Source: Baffinella frigidus
Taxonomy: Eukaryota; Cryptophyceae; Cryptomonadales; Baffinellaceae
DNA length: 22,135 nt
NCBI GenBank assembly: GCA_026770585.1
Contig: MU646573.1
Coordinates: 215,703 to 237,837, forward strand
Direction of reading: 5' to 3'
Shown here: positions 7,748 through 16,700 of the stretch, in pieces
Layout: each line of letters starts with the position of its first letter
How positions within the stretch are numbered: position 1 is the stretch's first letter
Notes under the pieces: model-generated
What the model was told of the DNA's origin: nothing
Seen by the model: the letters and a program-made list of their open reading frames with translations, nothing else
Databases searched by the model: none
Translations under genes and position numbers: made by a program

Positions 7748-8086
7748 TGAGCCGCTCGAGCGAGGACTGAAAACATTTTTAAAAGATTTTAACAACTTTA
7801 ATCCGCATCCTGAAGGAAAAGGACCTTCAAGACTTTACAGTCTGACGCTTAGATTGGCCTTCAACTTTGCTGACTTCCACACATTGAGGGGAATCTTGAC
7901 ACATCCACCGTTGTTTGCTTTCATCAATGGTATCTGACTGATCTCACCTCACCCTCACACACAATCCCTTTTACTTTTTGAAATCATGTTTCCTCCTGAC
8001 AGCTGGGGTATCCGTGGTTGGAGCTCCTATGCTCTTGACCATTGGATACCATATGGGCCTTCTGCCGACTTGAAATCTGGTGTGTG
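7748..8086. other. Spacer between D repeats, no gene seen
   Basis: No coding signal, strong hairpin or tandem repeat is seen here. Confidence 0.45.
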
Positions 8087-8277
8087 TGCGAGCGCGATCC
8101 TACTTGAAAGCAATCAAACACCCCGTGGGGAAACCCCTTTATTCCCTCTTCACGAGCCTCAGCACAGGAGAGCTCAATACGATCCGAAAGAACCAATTTT
8201 TTTCTGCAGACCCTTTAAACGGAAGGGCGTGTCGTTGGGCTATGTTGAACGAAATTAAAATCTCAACGGCCTAAAGG
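8087..8277 (+). repeat. Family D repeat, long form copy 4 (best full-length example)
   Basis: It runs from GTGTGTGCGAGCGCGATCCT through CAAACACCCCGTGGGGAAAC, CCCTCTTCACGAGCCTCAGC, GAGAGCTCAATACGATCCGA and GGCTATGTTGAACG to CTCAACGGCCTAAAGG. It is the uninterrupted counterpart of the M10-split copy. Confidence 0.7.
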
Positions 8278-9149
8278 ACAGTCAGGTCCGGATTCAGGAC
8301 CTTGCTTTTAAAATCGTGCTTCTCTTGTTCGATAGGCCTTTGGTCGGGTCACATCTTTACCGGTACCCCTAGCGTGAGCCGTCGTCTTTGTCAACTTATT
8401 AAATTTCGCTTTTCCCCCGTTGCCGCTATCGAGCGACCTCAGCAAGTTTTGAAAAGCGGAGGCAGGAAATCCGGTCCTTGCCTTTTCATTTTAAAAGTCC
8501 AGTTTTTTTAGGATTCAGGTAAAAGTTTTTGAAATTCTGTAAAATTATATCACGTCCTCGCTCGGCAGCGGTTTACACACGCAAAACCACTCCAAAAAGG
8601 CCAGCATAGCAAAACGACACGCCCTGAAACCAGGATCTACAAGACTCGAAAATGTTGAATGATTTCTAACGGGATAGGAATTTACAATCTCGCGCTTGGC
8701 CAATATATGGCCAATACATTACATGATCAACCGCCTATGTTGGGAGCTTCAAGAACCTCAAAGACCTGAACAAGTGTATCGTACCTTAATACCCACTGGT
8801 CTGATTTCAGAAGTGAAATCGTGGTGCAAGTGCAATTGAGGATGGGACTTGAGCCATTTCCTGCCTGTAGCGGTTTGAAATCGATCCAAGCGTGCTTCAA
8901 AATCAAAAATATAAAATCGATGTTTAGTCCACTTCCAAGTTGATGGAGACGTGCTAAATTTAGCTTGTTTTCGGGCAAGCCCGTCAAATTCATTGGAGCC
9001 ATACTAAGAAAATTGAAGCCATTCTAAACTCGAATCCTTCGAAAGAACTGGATTTCTGTAACTTTGAAACTTATGCATCCACACAGCGAACGTTGGAGGG
9101 ATTTTGAATAACCTCTAAGCGATAAAAATAGGACCCTATCGAAGGCAAT
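8278..9149. other. AT-richer spacer, no gene recognised
   Basis: Reading frames are short. 8735-8775 is a fragment of the 3' end of family D (GCCTATGTTGGGAGCTTCAA, then GAACCTCAAAGACC). Nothing else is identifiable. Confidence 0.5.
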
Positions 9150-9529
9150 GTGAGCCTCGGTCGGACAGGTGATGAGCCTCAATGGTTGACTAATGAAGGT
9201 AAGTTATCTCTCGCTTGTGTGTGGGCCTTGGCCGGCGCGGCCTCTCTCCTCCTAAGCGGGGTCTCATCTGGTAGCGAAGGTCGTTCGGGGGCTCTGTTCC
9301 CCGGAACGATCAACGGACGGCGCCGGCCTCTCTCCTCTCAAGCGGGGTCTCAGGCAACCCGTAGGGATATATGGGGTTTCCTACGAATAAGGTAACAGAA
9401 AGGTGGCCCGAAATTGGCCGAAAATCCCTTCGTAGCCCGCTGTGTGATTCAACTGATTGAGTTTTGGTGGGCACGCCGTGTGGTGGGCACGAACAAAAAT
9501 CTGCACCAATTTGTCGAACATTTTGGGCT
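9150..9529. other. Spacer with a 36-bp direct repeat
   Basis: The segment at about 9233-9270 (CGGCGCGGCCTCTCTCCTCC, then AAGCGGGGTCTCA) is repeated at about 9319-9353 (GGCGCCGGCCTCTCTCCTCT, then CAAGCGGGGTCTCA). A strong donor-like AAG|GTAAGT occurs at about 9197, but no matching exon is found. Confidence 0.5.
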
Positions 9530-9625
9530 TGATGTGATCCGAAAGAAAGCATGGCCTTTCTACAGAACAAGTTCCGGTGTCCGCCTATGTTGGGAGCTCG
9601 AAGAACCTAAAGGACCTAAAGGATG
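9530..9625 (+). repeat. Family D repeat, short form
   Basis: TTGATGTGATCCGAAAGAAA, then CTACAGAACAAGTTCCGGTG, TCCGCCTATGTTGGGAGCTC, and a 3' end of two ACCTAAAGG units. Confidence 0.85.
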
Positions 9626-9687
9626 AAAGGTTTTTGGGAGGACGTGCTTTCACTTGTCCGATATTGGGAAGGGCCCTTTCAAAAGGG

Positions 9688-9780
9688 CTTGGGGTTTAGG
9701 GTTTAGGGTTTGTGTTTTAGGATTTACAGTTTAAGGTTCAAAGTTTGACGGTTTAGGGTTTAGGGTTCGGAGTTTAGGGG
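9688..9780. repeat. Interstitial telomere-like tract
   Basis: Degenerate TTTAGGG units (GGGTTTAGGGTTTAGGGTTT, TTTAAGG, TTTGACGG, TTCGGAG). It is not next to an exon I recognise. Confidence 0.85.
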
Positions 9781-9879
9781 GTATCCGGGGATAACCCCCA
9801 AAAGTATTGCCGCTCTCATATGCCTACTTCAGCCTGCGTTATGCCCCTCTAGAGCGCGAAAATGGCTAACTTGAGGGGG

Positions 9880-9921
9880 GGGGTGATTAATCACCCCTGT
9901 TGGCTGGTCACTTAAGGGATA
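9880..9921. mobile_element. Truncated right end of an M2 element
   Basis: GATTAATCACCCCTGTTGGC followed by TGGTCACTTAAGGGATA matches the right half of the M2 copy ending at 21327 (GATTATTCACCCGTTGGTCA, CTTGAGGGATA). Confidence 0.65.
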
Positions 9922-9946
9922 GAATCCGCTGTGCATCTCTGTGCTT

Positions 9947-10000
9947 CTGGGGATAAATCCCCCCTAGGAGTAGTCGGAGTGACTATACACAAGTCACGTC
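9947..10000. mobile_element. Truncated M6 element
   Basis: TCTGGGGATAAATCCCCCCT, then GGAGTGACTATACAC and AGTCACGTCCA, match the left arm and centre of the complete M6 copy at 2966. The right arm is missing. Confidence 0.6.
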
Positions 10001-10103
10001 CACTTTGGAGCGCAGACTGCTCGCGCGGGAAACCTGTCACGCACCCAGTGAATCAATCATCCCTTTGGCCGGTTTCTGACGCGATCCTTCTGCACTGGGG
10101 GGG

Positions 10104-10197
10104 CTGATGTGATCCGAGAAAAAGCATGGCCTTTCGCAGGATAAGTTCCGGTGCCCGCCTATGTTGGGAGCTCGAAGAACCTAAAGGACCTACAGGA
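10104..10197 (+). repeat. Family D repeat, short form
   Basis: CTGATGTGATCCGAGAAAAA, then CCGCCTATGTTGGGAGCTCG and AACCTAAAGGACCTACAGG. The CTGCACTGG block just upstream suggests an internally deleted long form. Confidence 0.8.
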
Positions 10198-10324
10198 TCT
10201 ACAGACACGCATCCTCTGTCCGCGTGCCCCCCCTTCTAGCCAGCGCCATGCTACATAATTTCTGAGTCCTCGTTCCTCTAGCGAGGCAGCTGGCGACTTC
10301 CCGGCACCAGGCGACCCGCCATGC

Positions 10325-10405
10325 CCCTTTAGGTCCTTTAGGTTCTTCGAGCTGCCAACATAGGCGGACACCGGAACCTGTTCTGTAGAAAGGCCGTGCC
10401 CCAGA
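10325..10405 (-). repeat. Family D repeat, short form, minus strand
   Basis: The complement reads GGCCTTTCTACAGAACAGGT, TCCGCCTATGTTGGCAGC, GAACCTAAAGGACCTAAAGG. Confidence 0.85.
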
Positions 10406-10484
10406 TTCCAAGGTCGACGAGCCGCCCGACTCGAACCCGGCAGCCACTGATGCTTGGCATTGCCCGCTTTGGCGCAGAAGTTCC

Positions 10485-10588
10485 TATCCCTTAAGTGGCC
10501 AGTAGGCTCATACGCCCTACCGTAGGGCCCTAGGACCGGCCTAGGACCTCAGGCCCCCAAATTTGGAGGCCTGGTAACTTAAGGGATA
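10485..10588. mobile_element. MITE family M2, copy 5 (well preserved)
   Basis: TATCCCTTAAGTGGCCAGTA at the left and CCTGGTAACTTAAGGGATA at the right, with the core GCCCTACCGTAGGGCCCTAG and a CCAAATTTGG palindrome. Confidence 0.88.
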
Positions 10589-10685
10589 GGAGCAGCGAGC
10601 CGCTTCACCATGTTGGAAATACTGTTGCAACCTGACAGTGAACTAGTGGAGAGTTGGCCACTTATGAATTCGCTAGCTTGGCAGA

Positions 10686-10713
10686 ACCCTAAACCCCTAC
10701 TCCCTAAACCCTA
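10686..10713. repeat. Short CCCTAAA tract
   Basis: AACCCTAAACCCCTACTCCC and CCCTAAACT directly precede the hydrolase-like pseudogene segment, with the C-rich strand on its sense strand. Confidence 0.7.
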
Positions 10714-10716
10714 AAC

Positions 10717-11050
10717 TTGCCCGCCCACACGGGGTGCCCAGAAATCTCGAGCAGGAGATGTGCAAGAGCTTCCGTGGAATGGTACCGGACACGCAGGGCG
10801 CCAGTCTGCGCTACAGGGGTACCTCGCTCATAAGAAACGCCCACCTCCCTAGGACCACCATAGGGCCCTAGGCATAGGTCTACTGTAGGGTCCTAGGGGG
10901 GGTTGGTGTTGGTTTTTTATGAGCGAGGTACCCCTGTACGGGTCACGCAGGGCGCCAGCCTGCGTTACGACTGTAACTTCCCAACCCCCCACGGCCTTGC
11001 ACCCACCGAAGTGACAGCTTGCAACGGTTTGACCAGGTCTGAGCTCGCGG
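10717..11050 (+). pseudogene. Broken copy of the exon-1 end of the ABHD10-like gene
   Basis: 10717-10813 and 10938-11050 resemble 13885-14080 of the hydrolase gene. Shared runs include CCGCCCACA, GTGGAATGGT, CGACTGTAACTTCCCAACCC and CACCGAAGTGACNGCTTGCA. The copy still encodes RYDCNFPTPHGLAPTEVTAC, like the intact gene. It is cut by an M1 MITE, and the roughly 27 bp next to the insertion (CACGCAGGGCGCCAG plus flanks) occur on both sides. A D repeat follows where the parent has intron sequence. No downstream hydrolase exons are seen, so this is a gene fragment, not a working paralogue. Confidence 0.8.
10814..10936. mobile_element. MITE family M1, copy b
   Basis: CAGGGGTACCTCGCTCATAA at the left and TTATGAGCGAGGTACCCCTG at the right, with TA on both sides (10812-10813 and 10937-10938). 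It interrupts the pseudogene. Confidence 0.92.
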
Positions 11051-11052
11051 GA

Positions 11053-11141
11053 TCTCTTTAGGTCCTTTAGGTTCTTCGAGCTCCCAACATAGGCGGACAC
11101 CGGAACTGGTTCTGCAGAAAGACCATGCTTCCTTTTTAGTT
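11053..11141 (-). repeat. Family D repeat, short form, minus strand, inserted in the pseudogene context
   Basis: The complement reads AAAAAGGAAGCATGGTCTTT, then GAACCAGTTCCGGTGTCCGC, GTTGGGAGCTCGAAGAACC, TAAAGGACCTAAAG. The parent gene reads GGGATCTCTCAGTTCTG without it, so the insertion lies between GGGATCTCT and AGTTCTG. Confidence 0.85.
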
Positions 11142-11472
11142 CTGTCGCAAACGGGTCTACACAGACCCCCCCCCAACACCTGCCCATCAGTGGAATGCTC
11201 CAACACCCGCCTTGCGACTCAGATGCTGCTTTACACACTTTATGTACACACACCCCACCGCTCCAAGTCGAAGCGACACTCCTCTCTCACAAGGATCATT
11301 CATGCAAAAAGCCTTCACGTCTGAGCCCCTTAAGGAGGTCACGCGGGGGCATCTTTGCCCCTCTAAAAGAAATTTAAAAGAAATTTCAGGGGAGTCACGT
11401 CCGGAAGGAGCTCACGGGTGAGCTCCTTTTCAGGGCTGGAAAGGTGCTCACCCGTGAAGACTTGAGGTGATA
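11142..11472. other. Spacer with a perfect 24-bp hairpin
   Basis: 11405-11428 is AAGGAGCTCAC-GG-GTGAGCTCCTT, an 11-bp perfect stem with a 2-base loop, about 45 bp past the stop codon of the minus-strand gene. 11140-11165 holds TCGCAAACGGGTCTACACA, which in the parent gene (14094-14116) lies in the opposite orientation. No gene is seen. Confidence 0.6.
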
Positions 11473-13431
11473 TCATGCATCAGCCAGCGTGGTGAGCAGC
11501 GCGTGCTCCGACAGCCACAGCTCCTCTGCCTTGGTCAGCCCCCGCGCGCTCTCCCACATCACCTCCTCCAGCAAGCCTGCCGCCGCCGGCACGTCTCAGT
11601 TGCTTAGTTTAGGGGTTTAGGGGTGAAAGTTTAGTTTAGGGGTGAAGGTTTGGGGATCAGGGTGTGGAATTTGGGGATTGGGGTTGAGGTTTGAGGTGTG
11701 AGTGTTTAGGGTCTGAGGTTTAGGGTTCGGGGGTTGGGGAGTAGGGGGTAGGGTTTAGGGTTTAGAAGTTCGGGTTTAGGGTTCAGGGTTTTACGGTTGA
11801 GGGTTTGATGTTCAGGGTTTGGATTCAGAGTTGAGAGTTTTGGGTTTTGGGTTTTGGGTTTAGAGTTTTGAGGTTTCAGGGTTTGGGGTTTAGAGTTTAG
11901 AGTTTAGAGTTTAGAGTTTAAGGTTAAGGGTTGAGGGTTTAGGGTTTAGGGTTTAGGGTTTAGGTTTTAGGGTTTAGAGTTTAGATTTTGGGGGTTGGGG
12001 TTTAGGGTCTGGGGACTAGGGTCTTTTTCTACGGTCTAGAGTCTAGGGTTTAGGGTTTAAGGTTCAGGGTTTAGTGTTTGTGGTTGAGGGTTTAGGGTTT
12101 AGGGTTGATCAAGGTTTTAGGGTGTTGGGTTTAGGGTTCAGTGTTTAGGGTTCAGAATTTCGGGTTTGGGGTTTGGGGTTCAGGGTTCAGGGTTCAGGGT
12201 TTAGGTTTTAGGGTTTAGTGTTCAGGATTCAGGGTTTAGGGTTCAGGGATCAAGGTTGAGGATTCAGGGGTTAGGTTTTAGGGTTAGGGTTTAGGGTTTT
12301 CGGATTAGCGGTTGGGATTTAGTGTTTAGTGTTTACGACTCAGGCTTCAGTGTTCAGGGTTCACGGTTTAGGGTTTATGGTTTATGGTTCATGGTTTAAG
12401 GTTTAGGGTTTAGGGTTCATGGTTTAAGGTTCAGGGTTCAGAGTTCAGGGTTTAGGGTGTAGGGTTTAGGATTCAGGTTCTGGTGCATAGACGACACGCG
12501 CAGGGTCGCCCTCCTCAGAGGGCACACACCTTGCTCAGACAGGAACATCTTCCTTCCACACGCAGCACTCGGCGTCACGGACCGGTGCTCGAAGTTCGAC
12601 TCGAGGTCGCGTGGCCCCACACACACTTCATCCTCGCCCCTCCTCATCGTGATCCCCATCTCCGCCATCCTCTCGTCAAGCCGACTTCGCGCCGCTTGCC
12701 CTCCCACCTAGGGTTTAGGGTTTAGGGTTTAGGGTTTAGGGTTTAGGGTTTAGGGTTTAGGGGTTAGGGTTTAGGGTTTAGGGTTTAGGGTTCAGGGTTC
12801 AGGGTTCAGGATCTCCCTCCCACCTACCCCAGTGCGTGGCTCGTCAGAAGAAACAGCACGCCACCTTCTACCCGCTACATGCCCGGAAGATGCCGGGGGT
12901 TCTAGCCACGCGGGCGCTGGGCTAGAAGACCCCCCCCACGCAGCCTCCCCCCACCCCTACCGATCCTTCTTTTCTGATTCCCCGCGTTCAACTACACGAC
13001 CCCGCACTCGCTCCATCCGCATCTATAGAAGAAATCTAGCGACCTTGCCTCAGCCAGCAGGACTGGTTTGAAATCCCAGCATGGAAGCGCTGCTCGCCTC
13101 AGAGCCCTGCCACCTTCAGGGCGCTGTCATGTCGGGGGGTCCACACCCTTCAGGGCGCTGCCATGTTGGGGGGTCCACACCCTTCTCCTGATCCTGAGTT
13201 GACTCCTCCACAACCTACTTTCACAGTGGAAAAGCGCGCAGCGTTGAAAGTGGCCAGTGATCTAGGGGAGGATTGCTCCTTACACAGTCCCTGCTGGGGA
13301 GCCGAGCGCTTTGGGATGGCTGTTGCAAGCTGAGAAGTTGGAGAGCTCAGCTCACCTCGCCGCGGTCGTAGGCTGCCATCAATGCCCGCACGCTGTGGGC
13401 GTCTGTGAGCGCCTGCGACGAGCACATCTGG
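11473..13431 (-). CDS. Unrecognised protein, last three exons; start probably near 13612
   Basis: The proposed exons, down the minus strand, are 13431-13356, 12707-12530 and 11594-11473. Junction evidence: GAG|GTGAGC to CCCTAG|GTGGGA in phase 0, and CAAG|GTGTGT to ACTGAG|ACGTGC in phase 1 (Asp). It ends in TGA at 11475-11473. The protein reads QMCSSQALTDAHSVRALMAA ... YDRGE, then VGGQAARSRLDERMAEMGIT ... CVGPRDLESNFEHRSVTPSA ... MFLSEQ, then DVPAAAGLLEEVMWESARGL ... LSEHALLTTLADA. It is soluble-looking, with Ala/Leu/Glu-rich likely helices and no membrane segment. An ATG at 13612 opens MAPMPNIKNPFALLDWK, which could be the first exon, but the link to 13431 is unclear. I recognise no family. 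It is divergent to the hydrolase gene starting at 13721. Confidence 0.55.
11595..12529 (-). repeat. 935-bp intron of almost pure degenerate telomere repeat
   Basis: The plus strand is TTTAGGG with many variants (TTCAGGG, TTTGGGG, TTGAGGG, TTTAGAG, TTTATGG). The sense strand of the host gene is CCCTAAA. The donor is AAG|GTGTGT and the acceptor ACTGAG|AC. It is the longest such tract in the window. Confidence 0.75.
12699..12826 (-). repeat. Telomere-repeat tract between 12-bp direct repeats
   Basis: CCCTCCCACCTA occurs at 12699-12710 and again at 12815-12826, flanking 104 bp of mostly perfect GGGTTTA repeat (12711-12810). On the sense (minus) strand each copy reads TAG|GTGGGAGGG, and the downstream one is the proposed exon start. 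This looks like an insertion with target duplication at a splice acceptor. Confidence 0.85.
12827..13355. other. Remainder of the minus-strand gene's intron
   Basis: No exon needed. It contains the 34-bp tandem duplication and a tRNA T-arm-like GGTTTGAAATCCC at 13065-13077 without a complete tRNA. A frame open through about 12827-12990 on the minus strand is G-rich and phase-incompatible. Confidence 0.45.
13113..13185 (+). repeat. 34-bp tandem duplication
   Basis: The unit CCTTCAGGGCGCTGTCATGT with CGGGGGGTCCACAC occurs at 13113-13146 and, with two changes, at 13147-13180, followed by a partial third start. Confidence 0.9.
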
Positions 13432-13612
13432 CTGCACGAAAGGACAACCACGACACACACCGACGCACAGACCCTCCACGCACGCATCGCAGCCTCTTGG
13501 CACACGTTGAGACCCTGATCCTCTCCCCCCTGTCCAGCCGAGACAGGAATTCGACCTAACTTTTCCAATCCAACAACGCAAACGGATTCTTGATATTGGG
13601 CATTGGAGCCAT

Positions 13613-13720
13613 AAGCCTCAGATTTGAAGGAAACTGCGTACCCGAGTTTTAAAAAGCAAAATATCGATGGTGAGCTCCCAATATGTTGCAGCATTTGTTG
13701 CAGGGACAAGAGAATCCCAA
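13613..13720. promoter_or_regulatory. Candidate shared divergent 5' region
   Basis: 108 bp separate the possible ATG of the minus-strand gene (13612) from the first ATG of the hydrolase gene (13721). No TATA box or other motif stands out. The inference rests only on gene orientation and spacing. Confidence 0.3.
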
Positions 13721-16700
13721 ATGATGCGCCCCTCCCAATTGGTGGGCGGCGCCCTGGCGCTTGCCCTTTCTCTGTTTTGCTTCACCCCGACGGGGGCGTT
13801 CCTCCCCCCGTCGCCCGCGGCCCTGTTCCACGCCCGCCCGCAGAGCGCCCGGGCCCTCCGCCCCTCCGTCCTCACCCTGCGCTCGCAAACCCGCCCGCCC
13901 ACATCGGTGGTGCCCGGAAACATCGAGCAGCCGGAGATTCGCAACAGCGTCAGTGGAATGGTGCCGGTCACGGAGGGCGCCTGCCTGCGCTACGACTGTA
14001 ACTTCCCAACCCCCCACGGCCTGGCACCCACCGAAGTGACCGCTTGCATCGGTTTGACCAGGTCTTAGTTTGCGGGATCTCTCAGTTCTGCGGAGTGTGT
14101 AGACCCGTTTGCGACGCTCTGACCAGACGGACCTTGCGCTGGGGCGTTGTGCGTCTGTAGACCGGTCTGACCTCGTTCCGGGGCGGTGGGTGTGCGCAGA
14201 CCTTCCGGGGAGCTCTCCCACGATCCTGTTCCTCCCGGCGTTGAACACGACGCGCCATGGAACCAAGAGCGCGGCGCTCAAGACATGGTGCCGACGGAAC
14301 GGGCGCAGCTACATGGTCGCCGACTTCTTCGGTCTGTTCATCCCTCAACCTGGAATCCCCTCTCGGCGCCTTGTTCCCCGGCACATATTTCGATGCGCCA
14401 ATTTCGATGCAGGACGCACGACTGAGAGGCTGTAGCACCGCCCACCAGCCATCCCAAGTGGCTCAAATAGTGCCCTGGAATGTCTTCAATTTTACCTTGG
14501 ATCGGGGTTGGATCGGATGTCGATCCAAGGTAAATCAAAAATGCCCCAGAGCACTATTTGAGTCACCTCCAAGGACCAGTGGGCAGGCGGGGCGGGCGGG
14601 GCGCCACCAGCCACCAGAAGTGAACCAAACCGAACGATCGCAAAAGTTGATTTCCTCTGCAGACTAAAGGTAAATCGAACAAGCCCCGATGAGCCACATC
14701 CAAGGGCCAGTAGGAGACTGCACTGTCGCGCTCGCCACCCGCACACACTCCTTCTTCTTCTTCTTTTTATGACCCTCATAAAACACCTCGAGATGTCCCT
14801 CAGCCTTTTGACACATGATGAACTTACTACTACTCCAACACGACTCGCCCAGGCCGCATTGAAGCACGAATCAGAGGCGGGCTCTAGCACCGAGACGGCA
14901 CTACCGCGCTCGCCACAGGCACACACATGAAACCTAACTCTGTGGATTTGGCAGGCACGGGGCAGAGCGACGGAGACTACAAGGATGCGACTATCACGCG
15001 GTGCGGAATCCCGAACCCTAGACCCTGGACCCTAAACTCTAAAACCTAAAAATGAGACCCTACGCCCTGCACCCTACACCCTGCACCCTACACCCTACAC
15101 CCTACACCCTACACCCTAAACCCTAAACCCTAAACCCTAAACCATGAACCCTAAATCCTCAACCCTGATCCCTCAACCCTGAACCCTAAACCCTGAACCC
15201 TGAACCCTAAATCCTGAACCCTGAACCCTAAATCCTGAACCCTGATCCCTAAACCCTCAATCCTCAACCCTACACCCTCAACCTTAAACCCTCAACCCCA
15301 AACCCTCAAAGCGAAACACTAAACCCTCAACCCTGCACCCTCAACCCTCAACCCCAAACCCTAAACCCCACACCCTAGGTGGGCGGAGGACACGGCAGCT
15401 GTGATCGACTGGCTTGCCAAGGAGCACGGGCAGGACAAGGTACACTCTCTCCAGCTCTGCAGCCACATGTTGGGGTTGCCAAACCAAAATCCCTCACCTG
15501 TAGAGCGAGAACGAGCCCGGGCTCACCAAATTTGCTCGGAGGGCCTGCCCACCTTGCAGGACAAGGTTGGCAGGCCCTCCGCCCCTCCAGCCTCAACCTC
15601 CGGCACGTGCGTGATGATGCACTACACTCTCCAGCTCTGCCGATTCTATCGCTGCGTTGGACGATGCACTGTCACCGTTGGTAAGTGTCTTCCTCGTCGG
15701 AGCTCGAGCACTCGCCGAACACGACGAAATTTCTCAGACCACTTGTGGGAGCCAGCCACGAGCAGTGGGCGGCTGCCAGCGGGGCGGGACACGCCACTCC
15801 CCTCTGGCAGTTGCCCGGTAAGCAACGCCCTAGAGCTGAAAGACTTCTCTCCTTGATGGTGGCAGGTGATCATCGTAGGAGCGGGAGTGGGCGGGTGGGT
15901 CATGCTCCACACGGCGCAGGTCCCCGCCCCCCCCACCCCCCCACCCCCAGGCTCCCCGTCTCGCTACCCACGTTGGCCAGCTGAAGGATTTTTCTCGTTT
16001 TTATTTAGACGGGTTCTGGGATCGATTTCCCTTCCCGCCTTGAGTGAGGATATGGCGCTCCAAAATGAATGAATTCACGGCCGTGAATTCGCCCGAAAAT
16101 GATTGAATCACCGACGATTCACCCTGGATCGGCGCGTGCGACAGATGCGGGCAAACGCAGTGCTGGGTCTCGTGGGCTTCCATGGGAACCAATTCACACG
16201 GAAGCCGCGCGTGCGTGAGGATACCGACGATTCACACGGAATCACGACACCGACGATTCACCCGGGATCGGCGGTGGCCATTTTAGTTGCGATCAGAATC
16301 CACTCGTCGTTTCTCCCAGCCGACGATTCACCCGGGATCGGCGCGGGCGGCAGATGCGCCCGGACGCAGTGCTGGGCCTCGTGGGCGTCGCGGCGGACCC
16401 AGACTTCACGGAGACGCTCATCCGCCCGGCCCTCTCGCCCGAGACCCTCGCGGAGATCGAGGCTAAAGGCATCGCGGACTTCCAGTGGTCCCGCCCGTCA
16501 CCCTACACCCTACATCCTAAACACTGCACCCTAAACCCACACCCTTAAACCTACACCCTAAACAAGGAACCCCAAACCCCAAACCCCAAACCCTAAACCC
16601 TAGACCCTAGACCCCATACCCTTAACCATAAGCCCCACACCCCAAACCCTAAACCCTCCTGTTCTGGAGTTGTCAAGCGTTGAGTGCACCGCCCTGAGGT

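Noticed and set aside
10407-10480. tRNA-like sequence on the minus strand (GGGTTCGAGTC)
   Set aside because: The T-loop motif is present but the T-stem does not pair properly and no D-arm or anticodon arm can be drawn.
12827-12990. An open G-rich minus-strand frame before the telomere tract, initially taken as an exon
   Set aside because: Its splice phase does not fit the exon at 13356-13431, which joins 12707 directly in phase 0.
13025-13085. tRNA-like sequence with GGTTTGAAATCCC
   Set aside because: Only a B-box-like stretch is seen. The A box is too degenerate and there is no cloverleaf.
13150-13581. A 143-residue minus-strand frame
   Set aside because: Its frame disagrees with the well-supported exon at 13356-13431, and it reads through a tandem duplication.
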